39,751 nt of DNA from Chloroflexota bacterium. Its GTDB lineage: Bacteria; Chloroflexota; Chloroflexia; Chloroflexales; Roseiflexaceae. The DNA lies in NCBI GenBank assembly GCA_013388755.1, contig JACAEQ010000084.1:1-39751 (forward strand), read 5' to 3'. This document shows, one piece after another, positions 1 through 7,448 of the stretch. Positions within the stretch are counted from its first letter, which is position 1. Every line of letters starts with the position of its first letter. Below the pieces are notes generated by a model. That model worked only from the letters and a program-made list of their open reading frames with translations, was not told the origin of the DNA and ran no database searches. Made by a program: the position numbers and the translations under genes.

Positions 1-15
1 TCTCCCCTCTCTCGG

Positions 16-352
16 GTCATTGCGAGCGACAGCGACGCAATCTCCTCATCAAACGCCGAGATTGCTTCGTCGCTAACGCTCCTCGCAATGACAGAGGGTG
101 GGCATGTCGCTAGCGCTCCTCGCAATGACACGCGACCCGGGTCAGTGCGCGCGGTAGCGAAGCAATCTCCCCTCTCTCGGGTCATTGCGAGCGATAGCGA
201 AGCAATCTCCTCATCAAACGCCGAGATTGCTTCGTCGCTAGCGCTCCGCGCAATGACAGGCGGTCGCTAACGCTCCGCGCAATGACAGGCGGTCGCAATC
301 GCTCCGCGCAATGACAGAGGGTGGGCATGTCGCTGACGCTCCGCGCAATGAC
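16..352. repeat. Cluster of dispersed palindromic repeat units
   Basis: Two full palindromic units lie at 16-92 and 181-257. Each has a left arm beginning GTCATTGCGAGCG, a shared spacer (ctcatcaaacgcc) and a right arm ending in CGCAATGAC. Extra single arms lie at about 108-129, 141-169, 263-286, 292-315 and 330-352, so the region looks like nested insertions or tandem growth. A lone right arm recurs at 26662-26685. Short open frames here are translations of the repeat and are not genes. Similar palindromes occur between genes in many bacteria; mobility by a trans-acting transposase is plausible but not visible here. Nothing else is seen in 1-371. Confidence 0.85.
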
Positions 353-371
353 GCATCGATCGGGAACATCC

Positions 372-809
372 ATGGAACTTTCGAGAAAGCGCATACTCCG
401 CATTGCCGTATTCGTCGCAGCGGTCTGTGCCGTCGGGTGTACCGCCACGTTCTGGGCCTTCACCGCACTGCGCCCCCCCACCATTCGCACCTATGGCGAT
501 CAGGTCGCCTATGCCTTGCGCGCCGAAGGCATCAGGTATCAACGGATCACATTCGGCGAGATGTGGCCCGACAATGTGAATCGCCAGTACGGCGAACAGG
601 CCGGGCCGATCTCCATTGCTGTCTATGTTACACTGGAGAATGGCAGGAATGTTAACGGCTGGATGGAATGTCGCTGGATAGACGAAGATTGCACGCTCTC
701 GATCGCCGATCTCGGGCTGCGACGCACGCCGCTGCCCGCGTTGAGCAAGCCACAGGTATGGCCCTGGCTGGAATGGGCTGAGCGTGCGCTGGCCACTGTA
801 TGGAACTGA
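372..809 (+). CDS. Small membrane-anchored protein of unknown function
   Basis: This encodes 145 residues. A basic start (MELSRKR) is followed by one hydrophobic segment at about residues 9-32, then a soluble, probably extracytoplasmic, domain of about 110 residues with several Trp residues and two Cys (in MECRW and DCTLS) that could form a disulfide. I do not recognise the family. The start at 372 is chosen because GGGA lies just upstream and because longer in-frame starts run into the palindromic repeats. The last 10 bases overlap the start of the next gene (ATG at 800), which suggests translational coupling with the nucleotidyltransferase fusion, although no functional link is evident. Confidence 0.7.
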   Translation: MELSRKRILRIAVFVAAVCAVGCTATFWAFTALRPPTIRTYGDQVAYALRAEGIRYQRITFGEMWPDNVNRQYGEQAGPISIAVYVTLENGRNVNGWMECRWIDEDCTLSIADLGLRRTPLPALSKPQVWPWLEWAERALATVWN

Positions 810-3484
810 TCCTCACGCATAGTAACACCGACTTCGACGCACTCGCCGCGCAACTGGCGGCGGCACGCCTCTACCCTGGTGCGCTCGCACCGCTTAACCA
901 GCAACTCAATGAGAACGTGCGCGAGTTTGCTGCCCTGTATCGCGAGGAACTGCCCTTCGTGCGCATCGCCGACCTGCCGCGCGAACCGGTGACGCGCCTC
1001 ATCCTGGTTGATACGTCTACCGTCCCACGCCTGCCGCTGCTGGGCGACGAACCAGTGCCGATAACCATCATTGACCACCACCCACCGGAACGGGCGCTGG
1101 CGCCGAATGAAGAACTGATCTATGCCGACACCGGTGCAACGACGACTATTCTTGTGCGGCGCATCATGGAGCATCAGCTGCCGCTGACGGTCGTTGAGGC
1201 TACACTGCTCTTGCTCGGCATCTATGAAGACACCGGTAGCCTGGCGCTGCCAGGGACGCGCGCTGCTGACGCGGCATGCGCTGCATGGTTACTCGAACAT
1301 GGCGCGCGGATCGAGGCCGTCGGCGAGTTTCTGCGCCATCCGCTGTCAACCGTGCAGGAGCAGGTGCTGCACCAGCTCGAACAGACGATGCGCCTCGAAG
1401 AAGTCAGCGGCTGGACGGCATTGTTCGCCTGGGGGCGCGTTGACGGGCCGGTGCCCGAATTGTCGTCACTGGCCCATCGCCTGCGCGACCTGTATGCGCC
1501 GGCGATCACAGCAATTACGATCGCAACCGGCGACAACGGTGCACAACTCATTCTGCGCGCCAGCGCCGATACGCTGGATGCCGGCGCGCTGGCGGCGCGC
1601 TTTGGCGGCGGCGGTCATCGCTATGCCGCCGCCGCGTATGTGCGCGGCGCTGATGCCGCGACCCTGCTGGATGAGGTGGCGACGGCCATCCGCGATATGG
1701 TGCAACCGGCGCTCACTGCGGCCGATATTATGACCCGCCCGGTGCATACGGCACCGTTTGATGCCACGGTGGCGCAGGCCGAAGACTTATTGCTGCGCTA
1801 TGGCCACGGTGCATTGCCCGTTGTAGACGCCGAAGGTGTCGTACAGGGATTGATCTCGCGGCGCGACCTCGACCGTGCGCTGCGCCACGGGTTGCGCGAT
1901 GCGTCGCTGGCGCGGTATCTCTGGCACGGTCCAACACTGCTGCCGCCTGATGCATCGCTCGCTGCCATACGCGGCGCGCTCGCCGCCGATAATGGCGATC
2001 GCACCGGGCGCCTGCTGGTTGTGGATCAGCAGCACCGCCTGCTTGGCATCATTACCCGCAGCGACCTGCTGCGCGCCTGGGCCGGCGGGTCGTCTGCCAG
2101 CAGCAGTGAACACGAGGCGCTCGGTACGGCCCTCGAGCGTTTCCTCAACCCGGCGGTCCTCGGCGTCTTGCGGCGCGCGGGCGAAGTTGCCGAGCAGCGA
2201 GGCGCAGCACTCTACGTCGTTGGCGGCACGGTGCGCGACATGCTTCTCGGGCGCATGCAGGATGATCTTGACCTGGTGGTCGAGGGGGATGCGATCGGCC
2301 TGGCCGGGGCGCTGGCTGCTGAACTCGGAGGGGTGGTGCGCAGCCATGCGGCATTCGGTACAGCGACGCTCGTGCTGGAGAAAGGTGATAGATCGGGTGG
2401 ACGTTTCGGTGAAGGCACCGAAGCGGAACAATCGGTACGGTCATTCACCCCTGGCCCCTATCCCTTAACACTCGACTTCGTTATGGCGCGCACCGAATTC
2501 TACGAGCGCCCGTCGGCACTGCCCGACGTCGAGGCCGCATCACTGCGCCACGATCTGCACCGGCGCGATTTCACGATCAACACACTCGCGATCTGTCTGA
2601 ACCCGATGCGTTACGGCCGGCTCTATGATTTCTACGGCGGCCGGCGCGACATTGCGCGCCGCCTGATACGCGTACTGCATAACCTGAGTTTCATTGACGA
2701 CCCGACACGTATCCTGCGCGCGGCGCGCCTCGCCGCACGGCTCGGCTTCGTGATTGAACCCCGTACACGCGCCCTGATCGGCGATGCGCTTGAGCAGGGC
2801 ATTTTCGGGCGCACCACACCGCAACGAATCATGAACGAGTTCCGGCTCATCCTCGCCGAAGAGCATCCCGAGCCGGCGCTGGAGGTCCTCGATGACCTGG
2901 GGGCGCTTCAGGCGATGTATCCTGCCTTGCACTGGACGACGACCATTGCCGGATGGTTTGACGCGGCGCGCCGGGCAACCTTCCCCAACACCGCGCTGCC
3001 AGAGCTCTACCTGGCGCTGGTGCTCTATCCTCTGGGCGACGAGGATCGCGCGGGCTTCACGGCTCGCTACCGTCTCCCGGTCAACGAAACACGCCTGCTT
3101 ACCGACATCACCCTGGTGCGTTCGCGCGTTGCGGGTCTGCGCAACGCCACGGTCGCCGACAGCGCCATTGACCGGGCGTTGCACGGGATCGGCATAACGG
3201 CGTTACGCGCAGCACAGGTTGCCGAACCGGACCCGCTGCCGCGGTACATCCAGCGCTACATCGAGTGCCTGCGCGGAATGAAACTGGCGATTGACGGGCG
3301 GTTCCTCGAGTCGCTCGGGTTGCGGCCCGGCCCGCGCTTTGGCGAACTCCTGGCTGGATTACGCGCTGCGTATCTTGATGGCTGCGCAACAACACGCGAA
3401 GAACAGGAGGCATGGATCCGGCGCGCAATTGCTGCAGGTGAGCACACCCCGGCCAGTGCGCGTGAGTGTCACGACACGTTGTAA
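800..3484 (+). CDS. DHH/DHHA1-CBS-poly(A) polymerase family fusion (CCA- or A-adding tRNA nucleotidyltransferase)
   Basis: This 894-residue protein joins three modules. Residues 1-300 are a DHH phosphoesterase: DFDAL at 11-15, DTS at 71-73, DHH at 92-94 and the DHHA1 glycine motif GGGGHRYAAA at 269-278. Residues 307-430 are a CBS pair (ADIMTRPVHT; IITRSDLL). From about 445 comes a class II nucleotidyltransferase head with GG-T-VRD at 475-480, the catalytic acidic motif DDLDL at 488-492, RRDFTIN at 588-594 and the RNA-binding neck DPTRILRAARLAARLGF at 634-650. This architecture is known in several bacterial lineages as CCA-, CC- or A-adding enzymes acting on the tRNA 3' end. Sequence alone does not tell me which activity it has. 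The DHH part may act as a nuclease or phosphoesterase on RNA ends or nucleotides, and the CBS pair may sense adenine nucleotides. The start overlaps the preceding gene and the SIS gene follows by 24 bp, so the three may form an operon. Confidence 0.93.
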   Translation: MELILTHSNTDFDALAAQLAAARLYPGALAPLNQQLNENVREFAALYREELPFVRIADLPREPVTRLILVDTSTVPRLPLLGDEPVPITIIDHHPPERALAPNEELIYADTGATTTILVRRIMEHQLPLTVVEATLLLLGIYEDTGSLALPGTRAADAACAAWLLEHGARIEAVGEFLRHPLSTVQEQVLHQLEQTMRLEEVSGWTALFAWGRVDGPVPELSSLAHRLRDLYAPAITAITIATGDNGAQLILRASADTLDAGALAARFGGGGHRYAAAAYVRGADAATLLDEVATAIRDMVQPALTAADIMTRPVHTAPFDATVAQAEDLLLRYGHGALPVVDAEGVVQGLISRRDLDRALRHGLRDASLARYLWHGPTLLPPDASLAAIRGALAADNGDRTGRLLVVDQQHRLLGIITRSDLLRAWAGGSSASSSEHEALGTALERFLNPAVLGVLRRAGEVAEQRGAALYVVGGTVRDMLLGRMQDDLDLVVEGDAIGLAGALAAELGGVVRSHAAFGTATLVLEKGDRSGGRFGEGTEAEQSVRSFTPGPYPLTLDFVMARTEFYERPSALPDVEAASLRHDLHRRDFTINTLAICLNPMRYGRLYDFYGGRRDIARRLIRVLHNLSFIDDPTRILRAARLAARLGFVIEPRTRALIGDALEQGIFGRTTPQRIMNEFRLILAEEHPEPALEVLDDLGALQAMYPALHWTTTIAGWFDAARRATFPNTALPELYLALVLYPLGDEDRAGFTARYRLPVNETRLLTDITLVRSRVAGLRNATVADSAIDRALHGIGITALRAAQVAEPDPLPRYIQRYIECLRGMKLAIDGRFLESLGLRPGPRFGELLAGLRAAYLDGCATTREEQEAWIRRAIAAGEHTPASARECHDTL

Positions 3485-3508
3485 CCAGTCTGAGCAGCGG
3501 AGGAACGG

Positions 3509-4552
3509 ATGCTGACCTCAGTTCTGCATGCAGAGATCTATGAGCAACCCGAGGCCATTCGGCGGATGCTTGACGCGGAGACCGACCGCGTAGCAGAACT
3601 GGCGCGCGCGCTGGCAGCGCGCGACTGCCGCTATGCCATCATCGCCGCCCGAGGAACCTCCGACAACGCCGCGCGCTATGCCCAATATCTGATGGGGGCG
3701 TCGCTCGGTCTGCCGGTCGCCCTTGCAACTCCGTCGCTCCATACCCGCTACGGCGCGCGGCTGCGCTTCGACGGCGCGCTGGCAATCGGTATTTCGCAGT
3801 CGGGGACATCCCCCGACATCTGCGCCGTGATCGAGGACGCCCGGCGCAGCGGCGCGCCAACCGTCGCGATCACCAACAACCTCGACTCCAACCTGGCGCG
3901 CGCCGCTGAGTTCGTCATTCCGTTGCATGCTGGCCCGGAGCGCAGCGTTGCGGCAACCAAGACATACACAACACAGCTTGCGGCGCTGGCATTGCTCACT
4001 CTCAGCATCGCTGGCGATACAACCGGCCTTGCCGGGCTCGCTGCCGTTCCCGAGGCCATGGCAGCAACACTAGCGCTGGATGCGCGGATGCAGGAGATAG
4101 CCGGCGCGATGGCCGACGCCGTTGCAGCCGTGACCATCGGGCGCGGCTATCACTATGCCACGGCATGGGAGATCGCACTGAAACTGAAAGAACTCACCTA
4201 CGTCCCGACCGAACCCTACTCGGCGGCAGACTTCCAGCACGGCCCAATCGCCCTGGTGCGCGACGACTTTCCCATCACCCTCGTGGCGACACAGGGGGCC
4301 GTTGCTGATGATCTGACCACGCTCGCTACCCGGCTACATGAGCTTGGCGCACATCTCACGGCGATCAGCGATGTGCCTGCGATCCTCGATGTTGCTGATC
4401 GGCCGGCGGCATTGCCGGTGAGCGTCGAAGAGCGGTTCGCACCAATGACGGCGATCGTTGCGGGCCAGTTGCTGGCGTTTCACCTGGCGCGCGCGCGCGG
4501 CTTCGACCCCGATAACCCGCGCAGTATCCGGAAAGTGACGGAGACTCGCTGA
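3509..4552 (+). CDS. SIS-domain sugar isomerase/aminotransferase-like protein (GlmS C-terminal type)
   Basis: This 347-residue protein consists of two tandem sugar-isomerase (SIS) folds like the isomerase half of glucosamine-6-phosphate synthase, without the N-terminal glutaminase. Motifs include ARGTSDNAARYAQYLMG, the phosphosugar-binding loop GISQSGTSPD, the ERSVAATKTYT segment and ALKLKELTYVPTEPYSAADFQHGP, which in GlmS contains sugar-binding and catalytic residues. It probably acts in the cytoplasm on an aminosugar phosphate, for example deamination or isomerisation of glucosamine-6-phosphate. GlmS itself would need the missing glutaminase domain, so it is better called a GlmS/AgaS-like isomerase. 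GGAGGAACGG lies directly before the ATG and supports this start. It sits 24 bp after the nucleotidyltransferase gene and is probably co-transcribed. Confidence 0.9.
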   Translation: MLTSVLHAEIYEQPEAIRRMLDAETDRVAELARALAARDCRYAIIAARGTSDNAARYAQYLMGASLGLPVALATPSLHTRYGARLRFDGALAIGISQSGTSPDICAVIEDARRSGAPTVAITNNLDSNLARAAEFVIPLHAGPERSVAATKTYTTQLAALALLTLSIAGDTTGLAGLAAVPEAMAATLALDARMQEIAGAMADAVAAVTIGRGYHYATAWEIALKLKELTYVPTEPYSAADFQHGPIALVRDDFPITLVATQGAVADDLTTLATRLHELGAHLTAISDVPAILDVADRPAALPVSVEERFAPMTAIVAGQLLAFHLARARGFDPDNPRSIRKVTETR

Positions 4553-4898
4553 GGTGAAAAAACCAATGGCCGATAGCGCACGACCCCTGTGCTGTTTTCA
4601 TCACGGCAGTGAGTCGCTCAGCCGCATGGGGGTCCACAGCCAATACCCTGCACCCCGACTCCCCGCCGGGCGGCGAAACGGGCTCCCTCTCCCGGCGGGT
4701 GAGGGCCGGGGTGGGGGCGAAGAGCTTATTTGAGAAGTGTTGGGTCTACAGCGAAGTTCAGACTAGTTGATCGCCGGGTACGCGGGCGTCCCGCCCGCTT
4801 GCGCGCACGATGCGCGCGCTCCCAGCACGCATGCGGTTCAATCATTCTGCACTTTGCTGTAACTGTGCGATTGGCGATGACACCAGGACGCCGGCAGC
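4553..4898. repeat. Non-coding gap with degenerate intergenic repeats and GC hairpins
   Basis: No credible gene is seen between the convergent SIS and alaX genes. About 4656-4722 resembles the degenerate intergenic element with the pattern CCCTCTCCCGG...GTGAGGGCCGGGGTG. At 4782-4798 there is a perfect 7-bp hairpin (GCGGGCG / CGCCCGC, loop TCC), followed at 4801-4817 by another (GCGCGC / GCGCGC, loop acgat). These may act as a transcription end point for both flanking genes. The identification as dispersed elements comes from general resemblance, not a database match. Confidence 0.55.
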
Positions 4899-6101
4899 TC
4901 ATTGCCGTCCAGGCCACCGCTCCAGTTCAGCCAGCGCCGCATCAATTGCCTGCGCCAGCGATGCGGCACTGTCAACGCCACCCTGCGCCAAGGTCGCCGT
5001 ACCACCGCCGCGCCCGCCGGACACCGCCAGCGCCGCGCGCAACAACGCCGCACAGTCAACACCGAGCGTCGCAGTGGCAGCGAGAACCAGTTGCGTCTTC
5101 GCACCCGTCACCCCGATGATCGCCAGACACCCGGCATCGGCCAGTGCCGTGGCCAGCGCGCGCCCATCCGCCACCGTCCCCTCGATGACCTGCCGCACCA
5201 CCGGTATGCCGCCCACGCGCGCCGCCCCGGCGGCAAGCTCGCGCGCCGCGTAACCACGTAGCCGTTCATGCGCAACCTCCAGCCCCTTGCGCGCCGCCTC
5301 TTCCGCAGCGCGCAGTCGCGCCAGAGCCACGTCCAGTTCGCCCGTGCCGCAGCTCAGTGTGGCAGCCAGGCGCCCCAGCGCAGCATTCTTCCAGCGCAGG
5401 TCGCGTAAGGCGCGCCCACCACACACGAACTCGACACGTATTGTCGCGCCACGCCGTTCCCAGCGGCGGATATGGACGATCCCCACGCCACCGGTGGAAC
5501 GCGGATGCGTCCCGCCGCATGCCGAATGGTCAAAATCCGGCACCGATACAACGCGCACCGCTCCGTTGACCACCGGTGGCTTGCGCAGCGCCAGGGACGA
5601 TAACTCCTCGGCGGTGACGAACCGCGCCAGCACCGGGCGGTCTTCCCAGACAACCGCGTTCACCACATCCTCGACCGTCGCCGCCTGCCGATCGTCCAGT
5701 GTCGCTGTCGCCAGATCAATGGTTGACGCCGTGCCGCCAAGGTGAAATGATACGGTTGGTATGCCATAGCAGTGCTCGAAGCTGGCCGAGAGCAGGTGCT
5801 GGCCAAGGTGCTGTTGCATATGGTCGAAGCGCCGATCCCAGTCAATAGTGCCTTCAATAGTGTCATCGGGTAACTCGGCGGCAAGCATATGCCAGACCAG
5901 GTCGCCATCGGCCTGCACATCAACCACGCCGATACCGTTGAGAGTTCCGCCATCAGCCGGCTGGCCGCCACCCTCGGGGTAGAATGCGCTCTGATCGAGC
6001 GCAACGGCAGGATGGCCGTGGCGCACGTCGCGCGCCACGACCCGCGCACTAAAGCTACGCAGGTAAGGATCGGCGAAGTACAGACGTTCAGTAAACAGCA
6101 T
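4899..6101 (-). CDS. Alanyl-tRNA editing protein AlaX (long form)
   Basis: This 400-residue protein is homologous to the editing and C-terminal parts of alanyl-tRNA synthetase. It is expected to hydrolyse Ser- or Gly-tRNA(Ala) in trans in the cytoplasm. The zinc and catalytic motif is present: H98 and H102 (HLGQH), with C195 and H199 in SACGGTH. An N-terminal beta-barrel segment contains SAFYPEGGGQPADGG (38-52). From about residue 240 a coiled region leads into a DHHA1-type C-terminus with a GGGRGG-like motif, as in the AlaX-L class. The start is placed at 6101 because a longer in-frame start at 6134 falls inside the terminator hairpin of the upstream gene. Only a weak ribosome site precedes the ATG. 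It lies downstream of the blue copper gene but is separated from it by that terminator. Confidence 0.9.
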   Translation of the reverse strand: MLFTERLYFADPYLRSFSARVVARDVRHGHPAVALDQSAFYPEGGGQPADGGTLNGIGVVDVQADGDLVWHMLAAELPDDTIEGTIDWDRRFDHMQQHLGQHLLSASFEHCYGIPTVSFHLGGTASTIDLATATLDDRQAATVEDVVNAVVWEDRPVLARFVTAEELSSLALRKPPVVNGAVRVVSVPDFDHSACGGTHPRSTGGVGIVHIRRWERRGATIRVEFVCGGRALRDLRWKNAALGRLAATLSCGTGELDVALARLRAAEEAARKGLEVAHERLRGYAARELAAGAARVGGIPVVRQVIEGTVADGRALATALADAGCLAIIGVTGAKTQLVLAATATLGVDCAALLRAALAVSGGRGGGTATLAQGGVDSAASLAQAIDAALAELERWPGRQ

Positions 6102-6117
6102 GGCGCATCCTGAACAA

Positions 6118-6149
6118 GAAAGAGCACGAGGCAATCCTCGTGCTCTTTC
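6118..6149 (-). terminator. Rho-independent terminator after the blue copper gene
   Basis: A perfect 14-bp inverted repeat (GAAAGAGCACGAGG and its complement) surrounds a 4-nt loop. On the minus strand it is followed by a T-rich stretch (TTGTT). It lies 22 bp beyond the stop of the blue copper gene and just ahead of alaX. Confidence 0.85.
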
Positions 6150-6170
6150 GAGAAACGACCCGTGTAGCGC

Positions 6171-6647
6171 TTACTGGACGGTCATCACACCCTTCATGCC
6201 ACCGGCATAGTGCGCCGGGTAGGTGCAGAGGAACGTGTAGGTGCCGGCTGCCGGCGCAGTAAACGTAATCGTCTCGCTGGCGCCCGGCGCAAGCATCTTG
6301 GTTGCTGCAATGATATTGGCCTTGTCGGCAGGAAGGAAATCGGGTGGGCCAGCATTGGCGGCCTCTTCATCAACTGCCGCCGCAACATCCTCGCCGCCCT
6401 TGACGATCACAATGTTGTGCTGCTGCGCCGTCGAGTTGTTCTTAAACGTCAGGGTGATCGTCTGCCCGGCGGGAACCGTGAAAGCCGGCTTATCGTACGC
6501 CAGGTTCTCCCCTGCCGAGCCAAGCTCCACGGAGGTGCTCGCGCCACCACCGCCACCGCCGCCGCCACCGCCACCACCACATGCCGCCAGCGCAAAAGCG
6601 GCAACCAGCGCCACCGCCAGCATCCAGAAACGTCTCTGGAACTTCAT
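6171..6647 (-). CDS. Auracyanin-like blue (type 1) copper lipoprotein
   Basis: This encodes 158 residues. A signal peptide ends in the lipobox LAAC (20-23), so Cys23 should be lipidated and anchor the protein outside the membrane. It is followed by a linker of exactly 12 glycines (24-35) and a cupredoxin domain. Likely copper ligands are His77 in QQHNIV and the C-terminal loop C141-x4-H146-x4-M151 (CTYPAHYAGGM), the classic type 1 site. The fold and anchoring fit auracyanins, the membrane-attached electron carriers of filamentous anoxygenic phototrophs, which are thought to shuttle electrons from alternative complex III to the reaction centre or an oxidase. The role here is inferred; another plastocyanin-like carrier is possible. 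The start at 6647 has AAGAGGAG 6 nt upstream. A dedicated promoter and a terminator flank it, so it is probably a single-gene transcript. Confidence 0.9.
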   Translation of the reverse strand: MKFQRRFWMLAVALVAAFALAACGGGGGGGGGGGGASTSVELGSAGENLAYDKPAFTVPAGQTITLTFKNNSTAQQHNIVIVKGGEDVAAAVDEEAANAGPPDFLPADKANIIAATKMLAPGASETITFTAPAAGTYTFLCTYPAHYAGGMKGVMTVQ

Positions 6648-6672
6648 GAGTGCTCCTCTTTGTGTGCGTATC

Positions 6673-6696
6673 TGATAGAACGCGTGTATTCTATCA
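6673..6696. promoter_or_regulatory. Operator-like dyad overlapping the blue copper promoter
   Basis: Perfect 8-bp arms TGATAGAA (6673-6680) and TTCTATCA (6689-6696) are separated by 8 bp. The right arm covers the -10 box of the minus-strand promoter and the rest lies over the start site. This position is typical of a repressor site. The regulator is unknown. Confidence 0.5.
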
Positions 6697-6715
6697 CAAA
6701 CAAAAGAGTTGTCAA
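6688..6715 (-). promoter_or_regulatory. Sigma-70-type promoter of the blue copper gene
   Basis: On the minus strand TTGACA (6715-6710) and TAGAAT (6693-6688) are separated by 16 bp. The predicted start is near 6681, giving a leader of about 33 nt before the ATG at 6647. The -35 box overlaps the stop codon of the upstream PH-like gene. Confidence 0.75.
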
Positions 6716-7299
6716 TCGCCGGGCAACGTCTGTTCTTGCGGTTGCTCCTGCGGCTGGCGCTGCAGCAGCGCTTCACGCAGCGCCTCAACAAACTCGCGCG
6801 GGCGCGCCGGGCTGATAATCAGTGGTGGTGCATCATACCGCGCCACCGCCACCAGTCGCTCGCGGTGGGTGGCAGCGAAAAAGACCGTGCCGTACGGCGC
6901 AAGCCGGAACGGCCCGTGGTAACCGAAGACACCGGCGTTGAATGAGCGCCGCAGACCGAATCGCGGCACATCCGCCAGCGCCCCGGCAGAGGACACGCCG
7001 GCGATCTGCTTCAAGGGTATCCGCATTGCGCGCGACCAGCGCCGCCGGATCACCAGATCTTTGTTCCCGATGAGATACGCCGATGGTTGGACCGCATAGT
7101 TGAGCACCAGCCAGGCTGCCAGCGCCAGCGCGACCGCCACCGTTACGACGGCGCCGGTCAGCGCCACGCCGGTGAACAGCAGGCCGCTAAGGTACAGAAA
7201 CAGGGTCGGCAACATCAGTACCCCACCAAGCGTTGCAATCCCATTGGTGATCCGTTCAGCATACGGGTCGAGCGCTGCGGGATTGAATGAGGTTTCCAT
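6712..7299 (-). CDS. Membrane protein with PH-like domain
   Basis: This encodes 195 residues. A short cytoplasmic N-terminus is followed by two membrane segments at about 20-40 and 45-68, then a domain with the pattern (YLIGNKDLVIRRRWSRAMRIPLKQIAGV) seen in bacterial PH-domain proteins, where a membrane hairpin precedes a small beta-rich PH fold. The C-terminus is Gln-rich and repetitive (QRQPQEQPQEQ). Function is unknown; these proteins are usually structural or stress-related. The ATG at 7299 is the best start, although its ribosome site is weak. It is transcribed divergently from the histidine kinase and precedes the blue copper gene, which has its own promoter. Confidence 0.75.
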   Translation of the reverse strand: METSFNPAALDPYAERITNGIATLGGVLMLPTLFLYLSGLLFTGVALTGAVVTVAVALALAAWLVLNYAVQPSAYLIGNKDLVIRRRWSRAMRIPLKQIAGVSSAGALADVPRFGLRRSFNAGVFGYHGPFRLAPYGTVFFAATHRERLVAVARYDAPPLIISPARPREFVEALREALLQRQPQEQPQEQTLPGD

Positions 7300-7324
7300 A
7301 GCATGAACCCTGACTTTGGTACTC

Positions 7325-7353
7325 TTGTTCGTTGCCGATTGCCATGTTATATA
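7325..7353 (+). promoter_or_regulatory. Probable promoter of the histidine kinase
   Basis: TTGTTC (7325-7330) and TATATA (7348-7353) are separated by 17 bp, about 90 nt before the kinase start. The spacing is ideal and both boxes are imperfect. Confidence 0.5.
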
Positions 7354-7448
7354 CGAAGTAGACGCAAGAAGCAACGAGCGTAGCGTAACCCTGGTCCGGA
7401 TGCCTTGATGCAATCGGTACGCATCATGCGCCGCCGGCTGGCCAGTCC

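Noticed and set aside
1-371. CRISPR array
   Set aside because: The repeats are palindromic units of unequal spacing and without unique spacers; no cas genes are present.
4838-4860. GGTTCAATCATT looks like a tRNA T-loop
   Set aside because: No matching acceptor stem, anticodon arm or D arm can be built around it.
6102-6134. Longer in-frame start for alaX at 6134
   Set aside because: It lies inside the 14-bp terminator hairpin and has no ribosome site; the ATG at 6101 gives the usual AlaX N-terminus.
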